Shown here piece by piece: positions 10,449 through 22,128 of a stretch of 64,000 nucleotides of DNA. Position 1 is the first letter of the stretch. Each line of letters starts with the position of its first letter. A program made the translations under genes and the position numbers. Source of the DNA: Macrolepiota albuminosa (taxonomy: Eukaryota > Basidiomycota > Agaricomycetes > Agaricales > Agaricaceae). Location of the stretch: positions 806,001 through 870,000 of the forward strand of contig JAMWFC010000113.1 of the NCBI GenBank assembly GCA_027475525.1. The letters run 5' to 3'. The notes below the pieces were generated by a model. That model worked only from the letters and a program-made list of their open reading frames with translations. It did no database searches and was not told the origin of the DNA.

Positions 10449-12203
10449 TCAATAATGATCAGGAGGAGAGAAGGTAGCATCTAATGTAAAGGTCTCAAGG
10501 CCTAAGGAGAAACCGTACTGGAGTCCATGTATGATATGTGAAAAGTGGTCAAGAAAATCAGTGTTGTGCAGTGAAGAAATCCATTGATCAACATTGAGAA
10601 GAGTTGTAACAGGGAAGAATTTACTGAGTAGCACAGTTTTGTGCAGAGTGCTGGCTGCTGGCACACAGAGAGCAGGCATGACAGTGGGGGCAGTCTGTTG
10701 CACTGCAGGAATTTGTGCCATTGAAGGCAAAATAGTATGAGACTCCATTCAAATCAGCAAATTGGCCATCAACTTTCTGGAGAATGTGACTGGTTTTAGT
10801 GCATGAAGAGAAATAGTGGTTGCTGTCACTGCAGACCATGTAGCAAGTGGATTTTCTGTTTGCATGGGAAATGGTAGAGTAAGCCTGATGATGCCTGCTA
10901 CAATAGGAAGACTGTCCTTGGTGACCTTGAGCCAACAACATTTCTGCCTTCCAAAAAAATTGATTGGAAGAAGTAGATAAATGTGAGAAAGATAGTGAGG
11001 AAGTTGTAGAGGTGGAAGGTGGTGTGTCACTAAAAAGAAAATCAGATTGAAGCCCATGGAATGGTGAATTTGATCCTGCATATGGTTATTGGACTTCTAT
11101 TCAAAAACCAGTTTATGCCAAACATCTATATGCAAGTTGCCCTGGAATTGCAGGTACACATGACAAAGGAATATGTCATAAGCCAGATAGACCTGGAAGT
11201 TCTCACTGAAGTCCTGTTGATGCTGTATGTGTTCATAGTGAATCTGGAAGCAGTCTGCAATTGCATGTGCAGTAGCACCTCCAATGAGACCCCCAGGGCC
11301 TGCCTTCAAGCAGTTTCGGATGACCCAGATGAGGGTTGACAAGGCCTGCATGAACTCAAATGCTGTAAGCAATTGTTCCTTGCTCTGATCAAATCTGGAG
11401 CTGGAGACCTGAATCTTGCAAGCTAAAGTAAGGGATAGAGAGGAGTCACCCTGATGATTGGGTGCTGTGAGCACACAATGGCAAGCAGCCATTGTCAGAG
11501 CATCCAGAGGAATGTAAGCACACCAACCTGCATTGAATATGTGTTGGACACACAAGGGGATGGGCATGACATTGGAATTGAGTTCTGTTATGGCCGCTGG
11601 AGGAGCCACCAGTAGTGCACTTGGACACACAAGGGGATGGGCATGACATTGGAATTGAGTTCTGTTATGGCCGCTGGAGGAGCCACCAGTAGTGCACGTG
11701 ATGGAGAAGCCTAGTACAGATGTAGTCCTTGAAGCAAAGAATGGAGGAGCCAGAGAGGTCATGATAGAGGAGGATGATGACCTGTCAGAATGGAGAGGCA
11801 TGTCTGGGCCACTCTGGCCCAGAGTGGGCATAGCAGGAGTAACATTTATTGCAGGTAAAGTGGGCAGGATGGAAGAAGGGCCTTGCCCATCACTGCTGGC
11901 CTGAGAGAAGGTCGGAGCCATCCCAGTTCTGAAGCTTTGTAAAAGGGAGAGGAGTTCTGCTTGGGAGATTGTAACAGTGTCTCCCAAGATCAGACCCAGC
12001 ACCTGCAAAGAGGCAGGTGGAAGTAATAGATGTGTAGAAGGAACACCAATAACTGGGGGTGTACAGAGGGTGGTAGGGTCAGAGAGGGGCCAGGAGGCAC
12101 CCAGTAACAAGAGAAAAGAGCCCAAAGATAACTGGGAAGCAGAGGAAGGATGCAGAAGGGAAGGAGTGAGGAAATCACCAGCATGCAGGTGATGTTCCAC
12201 CAA
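10449..12203 (-). pseudogene. Gag-like ORF of a tyrosine-recombinase (DIRS-like) element, decayed
   Basis: A long minus-strand reading frame (12203-11097) begins with a low-complexity Ser/Pro/Leu-rich region and continues into a globular part (DQSKEQLLTAFEFMQALSTL, IWVIRNCLKAGPGG). After a frameshift the coding continues at 10941-10621 with a Cys/His-rich module (LQKVDGQFADLNGVSYYFAF, then DCPHCHACSLC and SSQHSAQNC), typical of the nucleic-acid binding end of a gag protein. I associate this arrangement with DIRS-like elements of Agaricomycetes, which would match the recombinase relic at 1-450, but that link is inference. The copy contains a 77-bp duplication and at least two frame changes. 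Confidence 0.55.
11544..11697. repeat. 77-bp perfect tandem duplication #4
   Basis: Copies 11544-11620 and 11621-11697. The gag-like minus-strand frame happens to stay open across both, reading the second copy in another frame, so the apparent protein contains about 26 false residues. Confidence 0.97.
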
Positions 12204-12414
12204 GCCAGGAGAAAGTTGATGGCTAGGAGATGGCAGGGCAGGGCACTTGGATGTGCATCAGCATGCAGCCTTGGTTAGGGATAGAGCACAAGAGGATGGA
12301 GAATGGTGATCACATGGAGCAGAATCTGCATGAGGTATCCTCTGGGGAGAGAAAGGAATGGCCTGTATCTTGGCTGGGGAAAGGGGCAGTAATTGGGAAG
12401 AAGTCACCAGGAAA

Positions 12415-12568
12415 AGGATCACAATCCTCCCCAATGAAAAAGAGATGATTGGGTTGTCTCATTGTATTGACGTGGCACTCATCAAGAGGTGAGGATCACA
12501 ATCCTCCCCAATGAAAAAGAGATGATTGGGTTGTCTCATTGTATTGACGTGGCACTCATCAAGAGGTG
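12415..12568. repeat. 77-bp perfect tandem duplication #5
   Basis: Copies 12415-12491 and 12492-12568, just upstream (on the minus strand) of the gag-like frame, in sequence without recognised coding function. Confidence 0.97.
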
Positions 12569-13301
12569 AGCGTCAGAGTCACACCAAGTTTGTCATTGGA
12601 GAGCTCATCCTCAGGGACATCCTGCATCAAAAATTGTCAAAAGATGCACTTTCTATGCAGGTACTGGCAGGATGTTAGCCTCAGACAAGGGCATGACTCA
12701 GAGCAAATGCAAGCACTTCTACATATCCTGAAGGCAGACGCTGTGGCATCAGAGGAGTCCTGAGTAGAACTGACAGTCATGCTGCAGTAGAAAACAAGAG
12801 GTAGAATGTAAAGTAAAATGAAACACAAAGTAGAGGTGCGAAGAGACGTGATTAGCACAAGAACTACTACAGATAGTGGAAGTACAAACAAGATGTCCAA
12901 GGATGCATGACTATGACACAGTTGCTCAAAAGGTGTTCCACATTCATCCCATGCCTCTGTTTTGTGGACTGCTATCTCCCCACACCCATCTCTCTTCCGC
13001 CACCCTCCACGCTCTCCAAGATGCCACTCTATGCAGTGGACGCCCATGCACCCCCTTTTCTTTTCTCCTGCCCTGATGCCAGGTGATGCCGGACAATGCT
13101 GTAAAATGCCAGGAGTGATATCTGGCAGATGCCAATGGATGCCAGCTGATGGCAGATGATGCCAATGCCCCTTTCAAGCCACAAAAACTCTTTTGGGAAG
13201 TATACCACCTCCCTTCCACCTCTAAATATCCATACGGGGACCTGCAGGTGGGCAGCTGTTTATTGTGTTATCTGACCTTTGATTCTATCCGTTAGTAACA
13301 G

Positions 13302-13386
13302 ACCTGTGGTGCAACGGTTAAATTGTCAGTGCATTCTATTGCTGGAGGCTTCTCCAAGGCCAGGGGTTCAATTCCCCCCACAGGCA
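13302..13386 (+). repeat. tRNA-like SINE head with long variable arm
   Basis: About 85 nt that fold like a class II (Leu/Ser-type) tRNA. The acceptor strand ACCTGTG pairs with CACAGG near 379-384, the A box is GTGGTGCAACGGTTA, a long variable arm GGCTTCTCCAAGGCC lies in the middle, and the T arm is GGGGTTCAATTCCCC. It is followed downstream by an oligo-T tract. The better pairing here than at 3346-3430 suggests this copy is less decayed. I consider it a SINE head, because it is embedded in a 1.1-kb repeat and the same tail follows both copies. Confidence 0.55.
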
Positions 13387-13603
13387 TAGGGCCAAGAGGA
13401 CAAGTTACCTTTTTTTTTGGTCCAACCAGCTCCTGTGAGCCTGCATAGGCCTCTGCAGATGTTTGCTGGTGCCTTGCACAGGCCTGCACAGGCCTGCATA
13501 GGTTTGAGTGGGTTGATGTAGATCTGCATGGATGTCTGCTGGTGGCTTGCATAGGCCTGCATAGGTTTGCAGGGCCCTTTTATAGATGTATGCTGGCATT
13601 GGA

Positions 13604-13757
13604 GGTGGGAAAAGAAGGGAAGGGGAGGCATGCAGCCTCAAGTTATTGCAGGGAGGAAGAGAGAGGGGAGGGAAGTGGAAGGTGGGAAAAGAAGGGAAGG
13701 GGAGGCATGCAGCCTCAAGTTATTGCAGGGAGGAAGAGAGAGGGGAGGGAAGTGGAA
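13604..13757. repeat. 77-bp perfect tandem duplication #6
   Basis: Copies 13604-13680 and 13681-13757 within the right inverted-repeat arm. The homologous position of the left arm carries only one copy. Confidence 0.97.
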
Positions 13758-16249
13758 ACCTCAAGGATGGTTTATCATGCCATGACATCCACCAACGGAG
13801 GAGGTTTTCACTCATGGGCTGATGCATGTTGACATCTGCTAGTGTCTGCTGACATATGCCAGGCCTGCATGTACATATGTGTGCCCACCTTTTATTGATC
13901 CACTGGACCGGACCGTGTCATATAGCACATTGTAACACATCCATGGCTCTGTATTCTATGGCACTGTGGAGACTGCTTTGCTACAGTGTAGCAGACTCCA
14001 CTGGACATGTATGGTATGGCACAAAGCAAGCTTCCATACAACATATGACATGTACCATTGTGATGTCTCTATGTGTTGATTCTTCTATGCAACAGGTTGG
14101 ACAAATAGCTCTTTAATTATAATTGTAGATATTTTTCCAGTACTTCCCTATCTTATACAGGCTTCATCTTCAGTATTTTACCTCACTCCTTGATTTGTAA
14201 GACAGTTGGCTTTCTTATTTCTCACTATTCCAGAGTGACCCTTCACTTTCTCCAGGATTGTTAGGCCCTTCTTTCTTGCAGTACTGCCACCAAGAGGTGC
14301 ATGATATAACTGTTTGCTGCTCCAATTCACCCTTTGTCCTCATGTTTTTTTAGGAGGGTGGTTAGGCTGTTGATTACATGCTGTGAGTTGCTTTTTACTA
14401 AAATTGACTAGGTCTTTGACACTAATTGTGCTGTTTCTAGGATTGCAATTGCTTCTCCAGTGTTGTTGGTCTCTGCTATATAGTAGAGGGGCTTGATAGC
14501 TCTGTTTCTAGGGCTGTTGTAACCAAACCAGACCCCTGCTCCAGCTGCAGCATTTCCTCCATTGTTCCTTATACAGAAGCCATCAGTAAAAATTGTTGTG
14601 AGGTATGGTGTGTCTTCTGCTATTCTCCTATAACTTATGCCTTCTCTGGTCTCACTTGCCAGGTTTGTAAAGACTTGGAAGCTGTCTTTTAAGAGGGTCA
14701 TGATCTTGAGGTTCATGTTGAAGAAGTGTCTTGCATCATCTTGTATCTATACTTTTTTCTCATCATTTATTTCCCATGTCTTTAAGAGGAGTATGGGTTC
14801 TACTTTACTTCCAGTTTGTTTATATGCTTCCATGCTGAGAAGCTACATTTGTGTGGGTTTGAACATCCTTTGCATCTTACATAGTTCCTGGCATACTTGG
14901 CAAGCACAGTTTTTCCATGTTTGTAGTTATTTGCTGTGGTAGCCAAGAGTTCTTCAAAGCTTTTCATATCACCTACTGTCATGATGTCATATGTATTACA
15001 TAGGCAGATCATAGTGTCAGAGTTTATCTGGGACCTTTTGTCCTTCTTCATACTCTTGTATAGCCATATTAGTAAGGCTTCTTTTGCTTTCTTACTTACT
15101 GTGAGGGGTGCAAAGCTTACTTTATACTTGTTGGCAGTTTTTATTATTTGTTGTAGCAAGGGTGGCAGGCAGTCATTGCTTGTCCTTGTTATATCCTGCA
15201 GAAATGGGTTGATGGCCAAGGCCTTGCTTCTGGTCAGTTTCTTTGCAATCTTTCTGCTGATAATGTTGTCTGCAATAAAGGCTACTTTGGGCACTTGTTA
15301 TTGAGTTTCAAGTAATGCTGAGCTTTCATAAGCTCAATGGCCTCATTTCTTATTTTGATATCTAGGCCTTCCAGCCCCCTTGTTTGATGGGAAGGCATAG
15401 TGTGCTTATGCCTATCATGGGTATGGTATTTGCTCCCTACAGGAATTCTCTCAACATCTTTGTCAGGATATCCTCTACCTGCTTTGGCATGCCTTGTACC
15501 CAGGTCTAGAATTGTAACCTACCATCTACTACCATGCTTATTATAAGGTGTTTTCCTTCTAAGGTGAGGTTGCTCTTTCTCCATCTCTTGAAGTCCTTAA
15601 CTATTGCCTCTACAGTTGGAGACCACATGCTGGTATGCATGATGCCATTTATGGAAGGCACCTAGCAGTTGCGTAGCTTCTCCCTCTCCTGCAATTTTGA
15701 TGTCTATTGGGATGAGTCTGTTGTTTGGACTTGATTTCCTGGTTGTCATCAGAGTGTTTCTATGTTCATCTGTACCTACAAGAACTATCACTGTCTTAGG
15801 AATATTAAATTTTGCCCCTGATGCTTTGCACCAGTCTCTTAGGATGGGCACCAGGTCATGGAAGCTGTCTTCCTTTCTAAGGTAGACAGTTGTGTCATCT
15901 GCAAAGAGGGTCACAATTAGCCTCTCAATATCTTTATCCATGTCTATACCTTTTAGGAACAAGTTCCTGATTATTTGTGTGAGGGATTCTATTGCCAGGT
16001 TAAAAAGCATAGATGAAAGCAGGTCTCCCTGTCTCACATCCCTTGTTACTTTAAAGCTCTTGCTGATTTCACTATTTAAGATGACCTTTGTCTGTGCATC
16101 TGAGTAGAGGGCTTTTATTATATTTATGAAGCTCTTCAGAATACCAAATTTCCTCAGGAAAGCCTAGAGAAAGGGATATAAAATCCAGTCATAGGCCTTT
16201 TCTTGGTCCAAACAAATTATTATGCCATTGGTTCCTGTCTTTTTGCACC

Positions 16250-16403
16250 ACTCCATAGTCAGCTGGGCTAGCTTGGTCTGGTCTTCTATCCTGTGCCCTG
16301 TCATGAACTCAGCTTGGTCAGCATGTACTCCATAGTCAGCTGGGCTAGCTTGGTCTGGTCTTCTATCCTGTGCCCTGTCATGAACTCAGCTTGGTCAGCA
16401 TGT
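16250..16403. repeat. 77-bp perfect tandem duplication #7
   Basis: Copies 16250-16326 and 16327-16403, inside the LINE RT coding region. Confidence 0.97.
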
Positions 16404-16458
16404 ATGAGGTCTTGTGTGACTTCTGGTGGTTAGTACTTTGGTTAATATCTTGTAGTCT

Positions 16459-16612
16459 GTGTTTGAAACTGTTATAGGTCAGTAGTTACCTATGTCTATC
16501 TTGTCCCCTTTTTTATAGAGTGGGCATAGCCATCCGTGTTTGAAACTGTTATAGGTCAGTAGTTACCTATGTCTATCTTGTCCCCTTTTTTATAGAGTGG
16601 GCATAGCCATCC
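16459..16612. repeat. 77-bp perfect tandem duplication #8
   Basis: Copies 16459-16535 and 16536-16612, only 55 bp from the previous duplication, in the LINE RT. Confidence 0.97.
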
Positions 16613-16706
16613 TTGGCAAAGTCTGTGTTCAGTTCCATGTCATACTTTTGTATATCATTGAAGACTATTGTTAGGGCCTCTACAATATCAAAACCTGTGT
16701 CCTCCT

Positions 16707-16860
16707 CTGTTTGGGGGCCATCACTCCTGTTCACCATTGAAAGCCATAGCTCATGAAGAATGCTATTGAGGCCAGCTGCCTTACTGTTTGGGGGCCATCA
16801 CTCCTGTTCACCATTGAAAGCCATAGCTCATGAAGAATGCTATTGAGGCCAGCTGCCTTA
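16707..16860. repeat. 77-bp perfect tandem duplication #9
   Basis: Copies 16707-16783 and 16784-16860. Because of it the LINE RT segment HELWLSMVN is encoded once and then followed by a false second start. Confidence 0.97.
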
Positions 16861-17413
16861 CTGTTTTTCATGGTGTGCATAGCTTCTAGTACTTCCTTTT
16901 TTGTAATTTCTTCCTCCAAGTCCTCTTTTTAGGCCTGTGATGCATGTTGCTTTAGATGTGAGAATATCCTTTTTGTGTGGATTTTGTGCACTGCTTGGTT
17001 TCTTAGTAGGCTGCCTTTTTGGAGGTTTTCATAGTGGTACTGCACTATCTCCACCATTTTGCTTGACTGTCTTTCAAGCTTGTTCTTGGAGGGAGGTGGC
17101 TGTCTTAGGGCAGCAATTATCTCCTTTAGTATGTGTTATTTATTCATACTTGTCCACTGTTTTGAGATTGTTTCTCTATGAGCATAGCAGCTTGCTGCCA
17201 CTGTATCTCTTGCTCTTTAGAGTCTAATCATTTCTAGGTTCTGGATTCTTTCATCTATTATTGCAGCTTCCTTGCACTTTTTGTCTTTGCTCAGCAGTAT
17301 GTTGTTTGGGGCTTTCAGCTTGTCTTTTGTAAGTGCATTGATTTTTCTCAGGATTTTGGGTTTTAGGGTTTTTTAGTAGTGGCATACTTCATCTATAATC
17401 CATACCTTGAAAG

Positions 17414-17567
17414 CTTTATATAATATTTGTGGATTAAAGTATCATCTTCTTTTGTGGACAGCAAACTTCAGGCTTGCTAGATGCTCTCTTCTTTATATAA
17501 TATTTGTGGATTAAAGTATCATCTTCTTTTGTGGACAGCAAACTTCAGGCTTGCTAGATGCTCTCTT
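17414..17567. repeat. 77-bp perfect tandem duplication #10
   Basis: Copies 17414-17490 and 17491-17567, between the endonuclease and RT parts of the LINE. Confidence 0.97.
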
Positions 17568-18548
17568 CCATTTCTATAGGGTCTTCGATAGTTTGACATC
17601 CTTTGTGAGTAGTGCTAGCATTTCATACCTGCCTTTCTCAATATGTAGTAGTTTTGGGTGCATGAGTGTTGTTTGAACCATTGCATGGTCTGTATTTATA
17701 GCTATTCTCTTAATACACCAATTTCAGCTGTATTGTAGGAGGTCTTCTTTCATATATATGTGGTCTATTTGGGATTGTATGGGTCTATTTTGCATTTGAA
17801 AAGTAAAGTTCAATGTGGTGGGGTTTCCTCTGCACCAGCCATTGGTGAATGTCAAAGCAATTTTTAACCATGAAGAGGGCATTTACAGATTCAGCAGCAT
17901 CCATATGTGCAAGTAGGCAATCCACTCCCTCTTTCACTACATTCATGCTTCCTATTATAATGCTTAGTTCTAGCATAAGGAGTCACATATTCCAATAGGC
18001 CTTTTACTTCTTCCAGAAATTCTCATTGTTTTTTGGGCTATTCAGGGCATAGATATTCAGTATGCTCAGTGTTGTGTTGTCATGCCATGATATTTCAATT
18101 GCAAGTGCCCTACCCAGCTCTAGTATCCTATGTTGTGTCTTGACCCACTTAACCATCCTTTTGCTTAGTGCAAAGGCCACACTCTTTGTGTTCAGCATGT
18201 CAGGATCTAGGCTTGAGATGAAGTGTATTTGTTTTTCAAAAAGGTCATTTAATTCTCTCATTTTTCCCCATCTAGGTGGGTTTCTTGTATTGCTAGTACA
18301 TCAATATCATTTTTTCTTATTATTTGGCATATTTGATACCATTTCTGGCATGTTAGTTGTGAACTGCCACCCTTGATGTTCAAAGAGGTGAAAGTAAGTG
18401 CATCTTTTAGGAGGTAACCATTGCTGTAATTATTATCTGTGAGCTCTGTAGATATATTCATTTTGTCAGGTTTGGATATTGGGTAATGTCTACAAAAAGT
18501 TGGAGACTTGGACAGGGCTGCTGCCAACAGCACTACTCTTGTAAACAC

Positions 18549-19884
18549 AATGCTGTTGATAGGCTTCTACTCAGGCTGAGCACATCAAGAGACACTATAG
18601 GCCTACTGACAATTGTCAGTCTGGAGACTCTAGCAACCTTCTTGGACACAGGACATCTCTGGCTTTGATGCTCCATTACAGGTTTTACTTATTAGTCTCA
18701 ACCACCATTTATCAGTCCTTCAGCACACACTATCCATTGACTTCAAGGATTTAGGAGGCTCAGAACTCATAACACTAATGTGACAGCAGAGAGATGACTC
18801 TAACCAAACCCTGATCAATTCTAAAAGGGGTTAGCATTATGTGCTGCCATTTGACAAGGCACCTCAATCAGAAGTATAGAGATCAATGACGACAGCACAG
18901 GATATACTCAAGCCCAACATTTTAACCTATCAGAAAATGATACAATATTTAGTGCCAACATTAGTGCTCATGGCATCTGTTGAGGATTTTCTGACCATAC
19001 TCCAGAGTGGCCTGGCTAATCAGAATTACATTAAAAAGTAAGCAGACTCATACAATTTTAAGTCAGTTTAGAGTTGCTGTGGCCAATAGGCTATAACACC
19101 ATTGGTCAATGTCATTCATGTGCTGCCAGTCACCATTGACAGGTTGCTGTTAGCTGGAACTACAAGGGGAGGCACTAATTGGTAGCACTGCAGATGGACT
19201 CATTTAAAAAATACAGTAGTGCATAGTATAAGAGATAGCTACTTCATATGTAAATAACAATGAATTGTAATTTATTGAGCACCCAGTTATACTTAGCATT
19301 CAAATCATGCTAGCTTGACCTGACTTTGTCACTAAGTTGGGTGCTAGCATTGTCTTTATTGTCTTCACCATTTACAGTACCACATACAGGCACATTGCAT
19401 TGTACTATTCTTTCTCTTTATGATATCTTTGCCTAAGCAATGGTGCTTATAGTTTGCTAGGTAGCATCAAAGGCATATTATCTAGCACATTGTCCTATCA
19501 CATTTGCTTAAGCACACCAGGACTCTGTCATGGCACTGGAGATGGCATTGTACTGCATAACATTCAGTGCACCCAACTATAGTTGATGTCATCACCATCT
19601 GGGCATTTCCCAGCTCAGTTAGGAAGCCTTCTAACTGAGATTACCTGTCGTCTGTAAATCCAGTAAATCTATCTCAGTCTATGGGCTCAATGTGAGGAAG
19701 TAACTTGTATTGGAGAGTGAGGTAAAAGCTTATATGTTTTTAACAATGTTTGTAGTTATAATCCACATTGTTAGAGAATCTTCTTCCTGATCTCCTGCCT
19801 CTTCCCATGGAGTAGCCATATCATCCTTGTTGCTCCTTTGAGAAGTGCCTGGAGTGAGCAAACTCAGCTGTTTCCTTGGATTCC
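18549..19884. other. No gene recognised (LINE inter-ORF or older repeat)
   Basis: The interval between LINE ORF1 (right) and ORF2 (left) has no open frame with recognisable motifs. It contains short words seen elsewhere in the repeats but no clear duplicate inside the window. Confidence 0.4.
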
Positions 19885-20530
19885 TCATTTTTGTTTACTA
19901 GCTAGCCTTCTAGATTTGAATAGGGGCAGTTGAAATGTTTGTGATTTGCTTCTTTGCACTTGAGACAGTGCAGGCATTGTTCTTCCACAACTAACATAGC
20001 ACATCCATAGTCCATGTCTGTAAAAGTAATAGTATATAGGTTTTGGAGTAGGATAAAGTACTCTGGCCAGGTGATATTTGAGTATTGGCAGAAGTATAGG
20101 TTCCATAGAGACTTATGCACTATCTGTCTCCTGGGGGGGTTTACTAATATCTTGGGCTTAGAATAGTGGATTTCAATAGTGGATATGATCAAGGTAGCTG
20201 GTTCTATGTCATATTGGGAGGTGTTGTCACTAGTGAGTTTGCTTTTGAGGAGATGAAGGTATTATTCAATATGAGGATGTCTCTGACAATGCACATAACT
20301 TCCTCCTCCAATTCATGAATTGTTGCCTTGTCTCTTACACTGATGAAACCTTCAATGGTGCAGAGGAATCTGGGAACTGGGGGGGGGGGGGGGCATAGGG
20401 TAGGAAAAAGGCTGTCATCTCTGTTGTGGATATGATGTTATTGTTCAATACTATTTCAAAAGCTTGCTCAGATATGACCAGAAAGTGGTAGGAGGGCTTT
20501 TGTTGCTTGAACCTGGCTGACAAGGTGACA
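19885..20530 (-). pseudogene. LINE ORF1 (gag-like) C-terminal part with CCHC zinc knuckle
   Basis: On the minus strand the frame at 20192-19902 ends with CLKCKEANHKHFNC, a perfect C-x2-C-x4-H-x4-C zinc knuckle. This is typical of LINE ORF1/gag proteins that bind element RNA. The frame just upstream (20523-20335) encodes more of the protein but is shifted by a poly-G run. Its location upstream of the endonuclease-RT ORF on the same strand supports the assignment to one element. Confidence 0.65.
20379..20393. repeat. 15-G homopolymer
   Basis: Uninterrupted run of 15 G in the LINE ORF1 region. It shifts the minus-strand frame and its length is likely to be unreliable. Confidence 0.9.
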
Positions 20531-20749
20531 GATTTCTCCTGCTGGGAGGAGGTTTCTCTATCATCTTTAGGACCAGTGTCTTCAGGTTTTCACTAGTGGC
20601 AACTAGATCATCCATCTTGCTGCCTTGCCAGCTATGGACCTATAGTTTGGGTTCTGGGTATTGATCAAAATGGTTTCTCTGCTTGAGGCATAGGTTGTAC
20701 CATGGAGGGGTGAAGAGGTGTTGTAGTACTTGGTTGCAAGTAGTACTGA

Positions 20750-21657
20750 TAGTTCTGGGGCTTTCTTGAAGTCTTAGAAAGTAACCTCTAATCCATACTG
20801 GTGCTTGATGATAAGGTTGATGTATTGAATGCTTTACAGAATAAATATCCTGCAATGCAAAAGAAGGTTCTCAATAAACTCCAGCCTAAGTAGTTCACTC
20901 CCTGGGAACCACCAAGCCTTTGTCTACCAATAGACTTCCAATAAGAGGTGTTCAATAAACTCTAGCCTAGGTGATTCACTCCCTGGGAACCACTGAGCCT
21001 TTGCCTATCAATTGCCTGTCTATTCTCTACTAAACTTGGGCTATTTATACTGTTTTTCTGGTGCACAGACCACTATCTACACATGACTCTTTATTGTCAA
21101 CTCCCCAGCCTCCAGAACATATTTGATAGTCCAATTTCCCTTTTGGGAGGCATGTTTCGGTGCCACCAGTTCCACCATTCAACTTCTTGTTCCACTATTC
21201 CTCCAGATGTCTCTGATTGCCACTTCCCCATTTGCTTCAGCTCCATTTAGCACAATCCCATTCATAGATCCTTCTTTCCTCTTTTAGTGCTTCCCTGCAT
21301 TCCATGCTTCTTTTGACATCCCTCCATGCTTCTTTTCCTTTCCTCTTTCAGTCATGTCAAATCAAGCATTGTCAGATCTGATCTTGATTTAGATCATCAC
21401 AAATTGATCCCATTTTGTCACTTCTGCCAGCTCTCATGCTTCCCCTCCCCATTACAGTGGTTGGACTATTGTTGAGCTGATAGTTTGAGCTGGTCCCTGC
21501 CCTTTGTTCTGTACTGTCTGTGTATTTATTGGGGTGTTTTTGGAGATATAATTTGTTGAGACTGCTACCAGGAGGCTTACAGTTTTCAGCCCATAATTAA
21601 ATGTTTATTTTGACTTCTGGTGCATATTGTGTCCCTGACTACTGGTACAGCATTGTA
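20750..21657. repeat. Dispersed LTR-like repeat, copy 2, interrupting LINE ORF1
   Basis: Diverged copy of 9007-9812. Shared anchors are AGTTCACTCCCTGGGAACCACC (9151-like segment), GGTTGGACTATTGTTGAG and the near-identical final 200 bp. It separates the putative N-terminal (21658-22128) and C-terminal (19885-20530) parts of LINE ORF1, so it probably inserted into the LINE. Confidence 0.55.
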
Positions 21658-22128
21658 TCAGTGTATCTCTAGGAAACCTCCAATTGGCATAGAGCAGCAA
21701 ACTAGTTTGGCAGGTAGTTTGGGCAGGGTCCTAACTGCCTGTGCATCATGAGATGGGCCTGGGGGCTTTACAGTGGGTGGGGAGAGGCTGGATTTTGGTG
21801 TGTCAGCTAGGTCTTGTTCATTTGTACTTGTCTCCTTAACAAACCACTCCAGGTTAGAGTTTCTGGCCTGTTTAACACCAACAAAGGGCATAGCCTGGGT
21901 TTTGAGGGAGTTATCTAGGTGTGAGGCCAGGGAAGGAGAGAGCAGGGATTGGTCTATCATGGTGGTATCTTCTTCTCTATCATGATACCAGTCCAGAGGT
22001 TTGCTGGGGTTGAGGGCAGATTTCCTAGCAAGGGACAGGATAGTCAAGAGTGAAGAAGTCAAGGGAATGCTGGGTCCAGAATCTGATTCCTCCATGTTGG
22101 AGGAGGGGTCACTTTTGTATTTCTCCAT
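21658..22128 (-). pseudogene. Probable LINE ORF1 N-terminal part
   Basis: A 156-codon minus-strand frame starts with an ATG at 22128 and is rich in Ser, Pro, Thr and acidic residues (MEKYKSDPSSNMEESD...). It stops just after the LTR-like repeat boundary. I do not recognise a domain. Its position and strand suggest it is the start of LINE ORF1 cut by the insertion, but this is inference. Confidence 0.4.

Larger units (their letters stand above)
12985..14075 (-). repeat. Long inverted repeat, right arm (~1.1 kb)
   Basis: Diverged reverse complement of 2717-3800. The order of blocks is mirrored: purine/pyrimidine-rich block, tRNA-like head, AGGCCTGCATAGG-type motifs, GGCATTGGAGGTGGGAAAAG block, then TTTTATTGATCCACTGG and CATGTACCATTGTGATGTC at the outer edge. 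A 77-bp duplication makes this arm longer than the left one. Confidence 0.65.
14408..18548 (-). pseudogene. LINE (non-LTR retrotransposon) ORF2: endonuclease-RT-RNase H, decayed
   Basis: Reading right to left on the minus strand, the domains of a LINE polyprotein appear in order. The APE-type endonuclease starts at 18435-18258 (FTSLNIKGGSS, then IDVLAIQETHLD) and continues through 18260-18004 (ILNIYALNSP) and 17976-17785. The RT N-terminus is at 16919-16731 (KKEVLEAMHTMKNSKAAGLN). The RT core at 16037-15597 has RQGDLLSSMLFNLAIE and the catalytic LFADDTTVYL box. A thumb/linker region lies at 15294-14800, and an RNase H domain at 14716-14408 has TIFTDGFCIRNNGG and AAAGAGVWFGY. Four 77-bp duplications and numerous stops interrupt it. 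The family copies itself by target-primed reverse transcription, but this copy cannot be active. Confidence 0.85.

Noticed and set aside
13302..13386. Functional tRNA gene on the plus strand
   Set aside because: It folds tolerably, but it is embedded in a repeat present in two copies with the same tail, so I list it as a SINE head.
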